A stretch of 64,000 nucleotides of DNA from Luscinia megarhynchos (lineage: Eukaryota > Chordata > Aves > Passeriformes > Turdidae). The notes beneath the pieces are model-generated. The model had not been told where the DNA came from. It did not search any database and was given only the letters and a program-made list of their open reading frames with translations. The stretch spans positions 13,313,502 through 13,377,501 of the forward strand of contig CM067570.1 in the NCBI GenBank assembly GCA_034336665.1, in the 5' to 3' direction. Below are positions 50,864-63,525 of the stretch, one piece after another; the first letter of the stretch is position 1; each line of letters opens with the position of its first letter. The position numbers were made by a program, and so were the translations under genes.

Positions 50864-52790
50864 TAAAGATGCAACACCATTGTCTGGGAACTATTTTGAA
50901 GAACTTATAGGACACTGCATATTTGTCTTTACTTTCAAGAACATTTAAGAAAAGAAAGTTAAAACTATTACAGATGGTCTGCATTCTGTATGCGATTGGA
51001 GTTATTTCAAGTAGTTAATTTCCAGCTTTTTAACACAATGATATTTTCCTTATTTGCTTTTTATGACTTAAGTTTTACATCTGTCATAGGTAGGTGACAA
51101 GTCAAGTCATTATTAAGTCCCCTTAAGTAAATGTACTTTATTATGTTACAGAAAAAGTATAGAAAAGTATAGAAAAACAGTGGTGAAAAGCCGAATCTGT
51201 TGGTAACATTCTGATGTCAGCATTAAGCCCTATAATTATTGTTCCAGACCTTACTCATTTAAAAGCAGCACAGAAACTCTCCCACTTTCCTAGTGTCTCA
51301 TATTGTCCTGGGAATATCCTGTGACCTTCACATACCTTTGTGGGAAATCAGTCTTTAGTGTTCAGCTAACCCAAATAAAGAGGCAGAATAAACAAAAGTT
51401 AGCTAAGACTACTCTTATGAGAAATTTCTTGACAAAGAGAGTTAGCAAGCTATGGAAATGTGCCCAAGGAATAAAAATCATGCTAGAATATTAAAAAAAG
51501 GTAAATTAATATCCAAGGAAGATATAGAATCTGAATTCAAAGCTGTTGGGTTGGCTTCATCTTTGACCCTGTCTTTGCATATATTGACATTCAGGAATAA
51601 GGTTTGCACTGATTTCAATTCTGAGCTCCATTAGCTCTGTGTGTTTCCTGTTATTTCTTCCTTTTTAAGGAAATTATAGGAAACAAACACTCTAGAATTC
51701 ATTTGGTCATCTAACATGACACATTTGATCAGTTTAAAACTTCAAATTACAGATAAGATTTCTGAGGTTTTTTTCTCCCAACATATTTGAATGTTTTTTC
51801 AGTTAGACATAGTCTGAGTATATAATTCCAAATAATCATGTATCCAGAGCTCATCCCTGCTGATCCCACAAAGCTGTTGAGATTTAACAACTCATATCAA
51901 CTCTTTACATATGGTATTCCAACTGTATAATATCCACCCACCTAATAGTAATTTCATTTAGTCAATGTATCTGTGTTTTGATTTTCAGAATATCATGTAA
52001 GACTCAGAAACCTTATTGCAGTAAAAAACATGACATTTGCCACTCTATGCACAAGGCACATAGAATACAATTATATTTATCACATTGTGTTCACATGTTA
52101 TCATGCTGACTACTACTCATCTCCTTGGTAATTATTATATGGTTAAAAATGGTTTGTTTGAGAATATTTTTTCTGTTTGGAAGTGGGTGGTGTTGTGATT
52201 ATTACCAGCCCTTCCTGGGTTTGCCAAAACACTGCTGTGCAGAATAGGCAGCCAAGGCATTCTTTGGTGGTCTTATCAGGTCTAATGTTTACATAGAATA
52301 TTTACTTATTTCTGGCTCATTGTTTCTAATTAACTGTAGGATCTTAAGTCATAGACTCACTAACATTGCCCACTACATTAAGGCTATTAACTTTCCTGGT
52401 TATAATATACTTTATTAAGCATACTAATACATATCCAGGCCTGTATGACATTAAAGCAAAATGAGATAGCCCTGGACTATGTATATTATGAAAATTGTCC
52501 TCTAATGGCTGTCCAATAGTAGAGTATAGAGTCCATTAAAAGGGTATAATTCTTTGTTTCTTTTGACACACCATCAGATTACCATTGGCCTACCCTAATA
52601 AAGCAGATGGGAATTTTTCTACTCAGTTCATTTCACTAACAATGGTCACCAACTTAAACACAGGAACAGACCAAAAACTGTCCCTTTCCCACCTGGTTTT
52701 CTGGGCTGTCATATTCAGAGAGCAAAGCCAGACTTAAAACACTGAGATGTATTCATATATATAGATATATATATGCATACAACAGGCACT

Positions 52791-52794
<4 letters not shown>
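50864..52794. other. Non-coding AT-rich DNA, no gene seen
   Basis: Only short open frames occur. TA-rich sequence at 52755-52775 leads into the CA microsatellite. Confidence 0.6.

Positions 52795-52827
<33 letters not shown>
52795..52827 (+). repeat. (CA)n microsatellite, about 16 units
   Basis: An uninterrupted AC/CA run with TA-rich sequence 20-40 bases upstream. It is likely polymorphic and could serve as a population marker. Confidence 0.9.
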
Positions 52828-52830
<3 letters not shown>

Positions 52831-55800
52831 ACATGGACAAAAGTGCTCCCGTCTATCTCTCCCAGTGTTCAAGCTAAAGTTGAAGAGGAGAAAAATAATT
52901 TTCAGGAGCAGAACAGTTCATGTTTCAGTGCTCCAATCCTGGCTAGGTATCAGATGAAGATTCTCAGAAGTCTTGAATAGTTAGACGACAGCCTCTACTA
53001 CAAAGCTTAAAAAAAAAAAAGAAAAAAGGAGAAGTATTTTCCTATTTCGGTGTAATTATTTCCCCTTTTGATAACTAGAAAACTATCCAGTGAGCTCCAC
53101 TTTCCATGACAACTAATTTCCTGGTTGCATTATCAAGGTTTTCCATAAATCTACTCAATAAATAAATAAGAGAGCTCTCCAGCTAATATTTTGGTAGCCT
53201 TTCATCCAAGAGGCTGCATATATATGCAGATATGTGAGACACCAACTAATGAATTGGATATTTCTTTGTCATCACTTATTTATCCGTGCTTCTATTCATG
53301 CATTGCCCCTTCAAACTACTGGTAGAACAGTGAATTCTAAGCGGTTGTCATTGCTCTCTTCTCTTATCTTCAGCCTATACAGGACTTTGGAAAGGGCTGT
53401 GTCAGCCACACCAGACACCTGAAGAATTTTACAATATCTCAGGTCTTTACATCTGAAAGATGTCTGGGAAATACTAACCTTTCCATGAACATGATTCTAA
53501 GGACTTTTAAAACTCAGTCTCCTCTCAAATTGCTTAACTGAAAGATAAAGTACTCAAAATTTCCTGTCAGTTTGAAGGATCTTGTGCCAAAGTCTTCCAA
53601 AGGTTAAATTTTCCTAGGGCTGCTGGCAGAGCAATATCTGCCTATTATTGTCTGCACATGGCAGGTAATGGAGTACCAAACAGCAAGCAAGCCATCACTT
53701 CTTAATCAGTTCTGATTAAAGGGTCAATGAAGTTGTGATTCCACACGAACCTTTAGGCCTAAAATCATAGCCTTAATCACAGCTGGAAGCCAGCCAGGGT
53801 CTCTCATCATGCTCCAAGACACAGGGTTTTAATCACAAAATTGCTGTCATGCTTCATTCTAAAAGAGAATAAGAGACAGAGGAAGGAAAGGAGTCTTTAT
53901 AATACTGTTAACTGACCTTAATCTAATGTGATGTGAAAACTCTCAGCATGTAACTGTGGCAGGGACACAGCGTAAGTGTAAGAAAGCCTCTTCTTAAAAC
54001 TAAATTAAATTTGAAAGAGTAGATTAGATTATTCCCAGCTTCCTCAAACAAACTTCTGTGTGCTAAAATATATCTTGAGATTTGCAAGTGGCATTAGTGG
54101 CTTCCTAAATGGTAATTGTATACACCTCAGAAAAGCTACCTAGTTTCAATATCACATATTCTAACTACTCAAAAAACCTCACCTGCTTGCAAAAGATGAG
54201 TATAATTCTATCAGATTGGAAAAAATTTCCTTTTGATGATTCTGATGTCTCCCATTACTTAACGACCTTCAGCTATTTTTTTTCTTGTCAACAACAACCT
54301 CTTATTCTATAAAATACCCACCAAGACTATATTTTTGCTACAAGTACTTTTAAAAAGGCAACATCTATTATACTGGACACAGAGCTAAAATAACAGGAAG
54401 TACAAAACCTGAGAACTATGCAATTACACTAATACAATTTAATGGACAATACTTTGGAGAGAGCAGTCAGGAATTTTGGATTCTGTTCTTGTCTTACAAA
54501 GTCATTTTTGTCCCCATGGCTCTGAATTCCTTCTCACTTTATACTTCCTGTGCCTATTTCAGTTGTAGCTCCTCTTGGCAAAGTTTTTGCATTTATAAAA
54601 AGTCCAAAGGATATTTCATCAAGTCAATCCCTGATAAATTCTTGTAATCAGTTGTGTAAAAAACCGAGCAGATTTCTAATAAATTATTCGCCCGCCTGCG
54701 AGTTTATGAATCTTATAAATGTATATTGTGGTTTTTTCTGTAAGCAATGTAATATTTAAATTACATTGCTAAGGGTGGGTAAGAATTCTTTTAATACTTT
54801 CTATAGTAAATATCATGAGAACAACAAGTATTTACATATAAAGAGGAAGGTTAGAAATGGGGAATTTATTGTGATGAATACTGTCTTCCAGGTATTTTCT
54901 GTATATGAATTTTTTCAGTAGAAAACTTCCCGTTAAAACATAGACACATCAACTAGTATTTAATCTAAAATGTTGTTAATGACACTAAGGAATGCATAAT
55001 CAGCCCAACATACTATTCTGCAAAGCAAATTTACGTTGAGCACTTTTATTTTAAGGTTCATTATCTTTTATGCAATATTTAACATAGAGATATTAATACA
55101 TATTTATATGATTTTCCTTCATTATCATTTGGTTAATTCCTCTGCTGTCTTCTGCTTTTCACGATTAGATACAGCTAAATAACAAAATAGCTCTTTATTC
55201 CAGTTAAATTTTTAAATTTAGTTGAAAGATCCTAATTTCTGTTTAGTTTTGAACACAGAATTGAATTTAGTGACTCTGTAAAGACTTTATAATGATTGCA
55301 CTTACAATGACCAATAAAGCTTTTATTCTTAGTACCATGTTATTACTCATAGCCAAATACTTAACATTTACTTTTATAGACAGAAAAGGGAGACAAAAGC
55401 CACTGATAGATATCAACAGATATTAATGAAGATATTAATGGAAAAACCTGGGCTCCAGACACAAATGTTCAGCTTATCTAGAATATAAGTGGTTTAGTAT
55501 AATGAGGTGTTTTTCATTTGAGCTAATAAGATTAGACCTAGGGGAAAACAAAAATAACAATTACCCTGTGCCTTCAGTGAAATTTAGTCTGAGCTCTCCA
55601 CCACTGTATGTTCATCTCCCAAAGGAGAACGTTTGTCCTGTCCTGTGCATTTTAGTCATTTATACACTGTTTAAAGCTCCAAGAGAATAATCTAAAAAGT
55701 CCTAGTCTCTGTCCCATATAATTTACTGAGAGATGGACCTCCCAACAGCTCAAAAGAGGGAACATATAGTAAATTATTCATTAGAACATTTTGTATTACT

Positions 55801-57514
55801 CCTACTTTTGGTCTGGACTGCTGCTATGTGATGTGAAAATACCAGAATACAAAGGTGATCTTTAACCCACACAGTTTACAGTGTAATTATAAGATGGAGA
55901 TGAAGAAGCAGCAAGTGAACAGCAAAAGAGATCAAGGAGCTGTAGTAGAAAATAGTTTAAGCCCACCCATAATCCTGATGATAATATTTTTGCAACCATT
56001 ACAAGAGGAAAGCTATGAAAATTTGTCTGGAGACAAAACACAGGGTAGCTCTTTCCATCTCAGTAGGTGAAGCTGTGTGACAGAAAACCATTGTGTTTTC
56101 CAGGAAGTTTAAGGTGCCCAACTGAGACCAATTTTGTGAACTAATCAAAAGAACTGACATCTCAGTAATGCACCAAATATGATGTGTTAGGCACTGATTG
56201 CAGAAAAACTTCACACTATTCTTGATGCATTCACTTTTCCTCACATTTTAAGCACAGATTTCTTTCAGTAGTAGATATGAGAAGGACAGGTCTTGGTTTA
56301 GTAACATTGTTCACTCTCTGTGGTGATCCAGTGTGAGTTCTAGTTAGCCTTTAGGGTTGTTTGCTGCAATAGCAATGTACATTAGTAGAGTCATTAATCT
56401 CTTTCTAGAAGATGAATATTTTTAGAAGTAAATGTTGTTCCTTCATTGAATTCAACTGGTGGGTTCGTTATACCCATCTTATATGTCCTTTTCAATTAAT
56501 TTACAGATGAATTTTTCCAGACAGCATCCTCGCTACCTCTTCCTGTAGGCTCACAGAAGACAGAATTTGGGATTTTTCTCCCTAATGGAGTGACAATTGC
56601 TACCCCCAAACCAATTACCTTTACAATTAGCAAATAAAATTAATTTTCACACTTCATATGCTAACATGTGACTGACAGAAATGCTTAACATTTGTTAAAT
56701 GTGTCACTAGAAAGAAAAAGTCAAATGTGACACAACATTTTCAAGAGTTCAGTATCTCTAAACCCTGTATTTGAAAAATTATGGAGTTCACATAGAAAGC
56801 ATTTGCTGATTTGTTTTTGAAAGAAATCTCATCAAAGATGAATGAGAAAACTCTTGTTCAACATCTGATTATTTGTGTTTCCTTTCTTACAGTGAGGGGG
56901 GGAAGCCTAAATTATATTTTATGCTCAGGATACAGTATGGATTGGAAAAAACACAACATTTTGTTGTTTCATAGGTACTGGAATATTCCTAAGACCTTCT
57001 AATTGAACACAAAGCCCAATTTATGGTGGCCTTTTATATGAATTTGCCCATGTGGATTCTAGAAGTCATGTCTTTTTGTCTTGCAGACAGTACTGATAAA
57101 TATTATCCATCATTCCCCTTTCTTATTTCCTTAAAATAAGAAGGAACTTAATATCTTTGAGGGCAAATGTATCAATACAAATTGGTTAACAGCTTTCAAA
57201 ACATTTTGTGGTAGTAAACTGAAACCAGAAAGATGGAATTCTGAAAGTGACACTACCTAAATGATGTATTTTCAGCAGACAAAGATCAAATTTATCCCTC
57301 ACTTCCTATGCAGCATTAGCAAATTTATGACATTTCAAAGTATAAACTTTAATATTATAGTTTGTTGAAAAGAACATTTATAAGTGGGGAAAAAAACTCT
57401 GCCATTCTTCTCATTATTTTTTGAGATTTATCTGGGGCCAGCTCCACAGCTGCTGAATTGTAAGGCCAGAGAGAAAAGTGGAAAAGAAATTGCACTGGGG
57501 AATCCTCATTGGTA
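52828..57514. other. Non-coding AT-rich DNA, no gene seen
   Basis: About 4.7 kb with frames of 81 codons or fewer, none recognised, and no repeat families visible. The sequence becomes more AT-rich towards its right end. Confidence 0.55.
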
Positions 57515-58201
57515 AAAAGTAAAATCAAATCAAATCTAAAAATAAGAAGTGTTTTAAATATTAAAATTAAATTTTAAAAGCACGAATAAAATTTTAAAAA
57601 ATTGAAAACACTTAAAAATAAAAATAAGAAATAAAAACCATAAAAATTTTAAAAATAAACAAAAAAGTTAAAAATAATTTTAAAAATTTAAAATAAATGA
57701 AAAATTAATAAAAAGTAAATATAAAAATAAAAAGTGAAAATAAATAGATGAATTATAGTAAATTAGAAAAATTATAAAATAAAATAAAGATGAATAAAGA
57801 AATTAAATAACATTTTGAAAATTAAAAAAGAAAAAATAAATAATTATATTTTTAAAGTTAATAAAAAATAAATTAGAACATGAAGTTAAAATAAATTAGA
57901 AAAAAAGTAAATATAATTACATAGAAATAATAATAAAAAATAAAATAATAACATAATATAACAAATAAATATAAAACTAAAAAACTAATAAGTAAAATAA
58001 AATTTTAAAAATCAAATAAAAGCAAAATAAATAAAAAATTAAAAAGAATAAGACTATAAATTAAATTTTAAAACTTAAAAATTAAAAATGAAGATAATAA
58101 ATACATAATGAATTAATATTTTAAATTAAAAAAATAAAAACCTTAAAATAAAATATATTAAATTTAATTTTTAAAAAAAGGAATAAAATAAATAAAATTA
58201 T
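57515..58201 (+). repeat. A/T-only low-complexity tract (~690 bp), strongly A-biased
   Basis: The tract consists almost wholly of A and T in irregular AAAAT, TAAAA and ATTAA modules, with a G or C only every 15-30 bases. A is far more common than T on the plus strand. Edges are sharp: complex sequence ends near 57514 and resumes at 58202. No perfect period is maintained. It may be a decayed microsatellite, an expanded poly(A) tail, or a base-unpairing or matrix-attachment region; the sequence does not decide between them. Confidence 0.9.
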
Positions 58202-61200
58202 GAAGCCCCATTCCAGAAGTAAAAGATTAATTCTTCAATTCCTAGCACAGTTCTGACATGAATTCCCACTTAAAGTGGCATAAGTGAATCAAGAAGAAAA
58301 CTAATTTCCTTTATATTTCAAAACTACTCCTAAAAGTCTTTTTGCTGACATTTAAGGTAAAAGGGATCAGGCTTCCAATCACCTCTAAAATCTTTGGCTC
58401 ACAGTGTTTGTACAAGTAACTACAATGTTTCTAGTGTCAGTGCAACATTTAAAAAATTCTTCCTTAATTTCTCTGTCAGGTGAAATATCAGCCCTGCTAT
58501 TGCTGCGGGCTCCATCCAAGTAGAAAATCATGTCACGCTTACATTGTGTAACAGAAAATGAATATTCTGGTTTTACTTTGATGTTAATTGCTGCCTTTTC
58601 CCTAACTAGATGGCAAGTGACCTTTACACATCGTTACTGCTAAGTGACAAGAGAGAAAAATAATGTTATTTTAATTGATTTGTGAATTATTGAACAGGGT
58701 TATGAATTCTGAACCCTCTCTGACTGGGAGAATTGATTGTGTACTCTGTTTACAATTTAGTATTTTGTATTTTTTTGTCTGTGCTTCTATTCTGTATATA
58801 TTCAAAAGATACCTAGAAACAAGAACACAATGTGACCATTTAGAACAATTTATGTTGTGAATGTGTGAAAATGCTCTCAAGTACAAAATCCCAAATTTTA
58901 TGGTTGGGAACCATGGGAAAAGCACCCAGTATCAGATCTAACAGGGATACCTATTGCATGTCCCTGAAAATCAGTGGATCATGCAACTGTGGGCATGGAA
59001 AACATCTCAAGTGCTCATTCTGTCCCTTCTGGTAAACCACAGTGACATTACTGTTACACAAATAATTTCTGATACGTTTCTCTACACAGTTTTTAAGGTC
59101 TTTTAACGTGAACAACACTCCATCTCTTCTCTATATAAGCTCTCCTAGTGCTTCAAAATCCTTACTGCCACATACTTTTCCAGACTGAAATTTCAGCCTC
59201 CTTTCCTGCAATTTAATTCCTGTACTTTTTTAAGAACAGCAGAGTCCTTGATGGCTGTCTAAAGAGAAAGTAAGTTTTTAGCAATCACCTCTACATCCAC
59301 CTTGCGGTAGTTTCATCAGAAATCCCTTCCTTATCATGCTTTTGAGAAAACGATGTGAGAAACTATCAGAAGGTTTCCTATGGTCAAAATAAATTGCAAC
59401 ATGCATTTTTTTCAGGTGGTGACTACTCGGGAAGTTCTACCAATGGAGTAACTGAGGATAATAGATGTGGGCTTTGCTATTCCTCTTTCTTATTTCCTCT
59501 ATGGTGAGCCCTGTGCATTCTCTGTGGTTACTCTCAGCCAAATTATCTTCTCCCCTGATATCCTCAATGGGTTATTACCACTTGATTAGAATGAAACCTA
59601 CAGAGCTTTCCTCTCAGAGTTCGGCTGCCTTCTGTAACAAAATTATCTGAGTGTTGATGTGCTCTGTTCCCTGCAGGGGCCTAGGTGTTAAAATCCCTTG
59701 CTAGCAGCAAGTCCTGAACTGCACTTTACTTTTCAGCTCTTTATAAAAATATCTTGCACCTGATGATCTTGTTTTGATGGTTTAAATTAAATGCTCTCCA
59801 TAATAGTGCTGAGAGGATTTCTGTGGTTCCTTTAGCGCCCAGTTTTTCACCTTTCCAGGGCAACCTTGCACTAGGAAGATTACCACAAACCATCTTCACA
59901 TCTTTGCTTGACACACACAGTGCACACTCTCCCTCATTATTCTCATTTCCCAAATAAGCTCACACGTGAGAACTAGGACTTCAATCATTCCAATAAGTCT
60001 CAGTTTGATTCATTTAAATTAATTAATTCAAATAATACTTTTGGTTATGTATGAAGAATTACAGGTCCTTGATTTTTACTTATACAATTACAGACAAGCC
60101 ATTTCTCCTTCCCATTTTCTCTGTATTTTTGCCATTCATATCCATTTAAACACAGCCTAACTTCCTTAGGGCTATGGTAAAGTTTCTTCATTAGAAGAAG
60201 GTGTTGCTCACCTCAAAATCTGACTGGAACTGAAAGTTTCCTGTGGCAAAGCTGCAGAAACAGGACCTTACTTGACTCACTTACACAATGTAGTCTGCTT
60301 ACCCTGTTACCCCTTTATGCTCACCATCTCACTGCAGTTCCATTTCAAAGTTTAGGTATTTAAATGCTTTTGAATAATTATGTGAGTGTTTGCTGCCATT
60401 TCCTTAGATATTTCCAACAAAATTTTAGCATTCAATGGAAGTGGCACATCTGTTTTTGAAAACAATTAAATTATTAGACACAGAGTAATTCAGTTAGCCC
60501 TACAGATGACTTGAGAATTTTGACATATAATCAATAAACCTGGAATGTGAGAAATGGAAATTGGATTTGGAAGATTAGGAAAGCCTGCCATTGAAAGATT
60601 GATTTTTGCATAAGAGTTTGCCTTAATCAGAATTCCCAAGGGGCCCAAGCAATAGCTAGTTAATATTGGTCAGAAAGAAGTAATAAGAAAAAAAAATTGA
60701 AGAATTGAGTTCTCAGCTACCCTTCCAAGGGCATCAAAAATTGTCTTATTTCACAGGTTTCAGTAAAATAAAAAGCATCTGTTTCCTTAAAACTGTGTCG
60801 CAGTATACTGTCAATTTTTAAGGTTTCTTTTAGCCAGAGTTCAAAACAAGAGCTGAAATCACAGATTTGTAGGGGAAAGAAGGAGATCTACTCTACTTAA
60901 GGCTTAGTATCTTAAAGTAAAACAAGACTTAAGATTTCTGTGGCAGGAAGCATGGGACATCAGCACTTTCCCAGCATCTCTTCATCCTTTGCAGTATTCC
61001 TGCTTTTTTACAGGGATTCTGTCCAGCATTAGAACAGGGCCAACCTGTAGATGATTTTGATCTTAGTCTCTTGCCCAAATTTGATGATCATCCAAATCAT
61101 AGACCTTTTAGAACTATTTGTGGTGTTAATTCAAAAAACTTAATGAGTCTCCAATGAAACATTTCTAAGTGCAGTATGTTTCTGTTACCATACCTTCCTC

Positions 61201-63377
61201 TGTGCCAAAGCATAAGTTGTTTCAGTAATAAATGCCAACTGCAGGCAAGATGTGGAAATGTCCTGGCTGCCGGAACCTGACTGCCTGTGCTCCTGCAGAG
61301 TGAGAATGCCCTTGTGTGTTTGGGCTGCTGTAATTAGCATGTGCTGCATGCAATTTCTCAGAGCAGTCCGGCAGCTGGGAGTTTTTGGGGTCCTTAACAG
61401 GCAGTTTATATGGAGATTAAATTTTGGGACTAATATTTTCTGGATGTAGAGGCCCTCAGTGTCCAACTGAAACAATTTAATTACCAGAAGAGATGCAGCT
61501 GAAAGAGGACCAAATTACTCAAGGATTTAGAGCAGAATCATTTCATCATTTGATTTACAGCATGGAAGAATTGCTCTAGTCAATGAACATGTTCTGAGGT
61601 TGTTATTTTCTTTGTTTTGAAAAATATTTTTTTTTCAGGATTTTGTCACTCATAATAGCTATTTAAGGAAGGAATACCCTCATCAGTCAAATCTCCATAA
61701 AAAAAGTATGGATTATTTTCTTCTTTTTGTTCTAGACTGATGAATATGAAGAATCTTTCTTCAAGTTAAAAAAAAATTTATAGATTCCTAATCATCTTCA
61801 ATAAATAATTTGGGAAACAACAGAAAGGGCTATAGTGCAAGTGTGTTATTTTCAGCAGATAAACTGTTTTAAAATTATCTTCTCTTTATTTTTTCTGAAT
61901 CTGAGACAAACAGAATGGAAGTTTTATCCACCAACTCTATAAATAAGATCTCTCTGAATTTCTTCTAAAAGCAATCAAATTGCCTTTATTTAGCTGCCTT
62001 CTGTGTCAACAAATGCTGAATTATGCATGGCAGCTATGATATTGTGATACTCACGTTTAGTGACCTTATAAAAGCCAGAGAGAAATCAATAGGGATTGCA
62101 GTACTGAAAATGCTGGGAAGCTTGGTGATCTGAGTAAGCAACCAAAGTCATATTAAAAAAAATCAGTGTCAAATCTCATTTTTTAAGCTTAAGTGAGCTG
62201 ATGCTTCAAAAACTTGATTGTTTCTTGATGGGCTTTTTTGTTGTTTGTTTGGGAGGTAGGGGGGGTGGTGGTTTTGGCTTGGTTTTTTTTCTTTTTTTTT
62301 TTTAAGGTTCATCTGCATTAAAAACTTAATAAAGACACCTTTGAGCTGTTTCTGAGCTGTTTCTGTCTTCTGACAAACAGAAAAGCTGCCCTGAGTGCAT
62401 CCCTGCAAGTGATACAAGCAGCTTTGCATGCAAGCTCTCAGAAAAGTTTCTGTGACTGAGATTTGAACATCAAGACCTAAAGCTGGTGCTTAATTTGAAT
62501 CATCCCAGCGAGCTGGACTCAATCAATAGCTGCCTTTCCTTTATTCAGGAACAAACACACTCCAGGTTCTTCCTGTTCCTGTCAGAGTAAGGCTATTCCC
62601 TCCTGTTTGTTTGCACCTTGATTTACTTTAGCTGAATCTGATAAGAGTTGCATTTTAGGACATGTGAAATTAGCAGCAGCTACCTAAAATTTGTATTCAC
62701 TCAGGGAAACCAGGTGCTTGTGTACCATTTATGACTCAACTTTTTTTCAAGAGGAGCAAGGAGGAATGAGACCCAAAGTACACTTTGTAAAATCATTATA
62801 AAATGTTCAAAGGAAGGCATAAGAGCTGTATTTCTAAAAAAAAAAAGGTGGGGGGGGAGGGAAAAAAAAAAAGGAAATAATAGAAAACTAATTGCAGAAC
62901 CTCCTCCAGTCATGGGAGAGAAGGACTCCACACACAAAACCTCCAGGTTCTGTGAAACTGGGGCTCCTGAGACAGGATCTGTCTCAATGCCTGATTTAAT
63001 AAAAACTCAACTGAAAAACTCCTTGTGCTTTTCAGTACTCTTGTTTTGGAATTGAAGAAGGGTTAGCAGGCTGGGAAGCTTGTCCATGGTTTTTCTCTTC
63101 TGCTGTGCCAGCTGCTCTAGGAAAAGTTATCTCCTGCAAATTGTTTCTCCTCAGAAAAACAAAACAAAACAAAAAAAAAAAGACTATATTTATGCTGCTT
63201 GTTTTGGTTGGGGTTTTTTCACTTTCAGGATTAAATCGCACAGATAAAAAGCTTCATTTCTGTTTTAACAGAACTTTAAGGGATACAAAACCACTTGTAA
63301 ATCCCTCTACTTTGTTAAAAGGAATTAATGAAAAAGCAGAATTATCAGAAAGGTCTGAAAGGAAATGGTAATGAACA
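58202..63377. other. Non-coding AT-rich DNA, no gene seen
   Basis: Frames are 96 codons or shorter and unrecognised. T/G- and T-rich low-complexity stretches lie at 62225-62304, an A/G stretch with G runs at 62836-62873, and an AAAAC-type run at about 63156-63181. A slightly GC-richer stretch at 61255-61400 holds homeobox- and octamer-like motifs (TAATTAGCATG, ATGCAAT) but nothing decisive. Confidence 0.55.
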
Positions 63378-63496
63378 CTGAGGGAGAGGTGGGTGCCCCT
63401 AGTCATGCTGAGGGGGTATGAGTGTCACTGAGGGAATACGAATGTCACTGAGGGGAGGGCAGGTGCCACTGGTGTCACTGAGAGAGTAACAAGTCA
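63378..63496 (+). repeat. Minisatellite with 20- and 30-base units sharing a CTGAGGG start
   Basis: Five units begin with CTGAG at 63378, 63408, 63428, 63448 and 63478. Their lengths are 30, 20, 20, 30 and about 19 bases. The 20-base form reads like CTGAGGGAATACGAATGTCA. The two 30-base units share an extra AGGTG-GCC segment. The array sits about 30 bases before the LTR-like element and could be private to this locus or part of the inserted element. Confidence 0.8.
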
Positions 63497-63525
63497 CAAA
63501 AGTGTTATAAGCAAAATTTAGTTCA

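Noticed and set aside
53374..53442. 69-base open interval after a strong CTTATCTTCAG acceptor
   Set aside because: The donor (CAG|GTCTTT) is poor and the 23-residue translation resembles nothing known.
61736..61805. Terminal-exon look-alike: TTGTTCTAG acceptor, 15 open codons, TAG stop and AATAAA 17 bases later
   Set aside because: AATAAA and T-rich acceptors are very frequent in AT-rich DNA, the peptide is too short to judge, and no upstream exon joins it convincingly.
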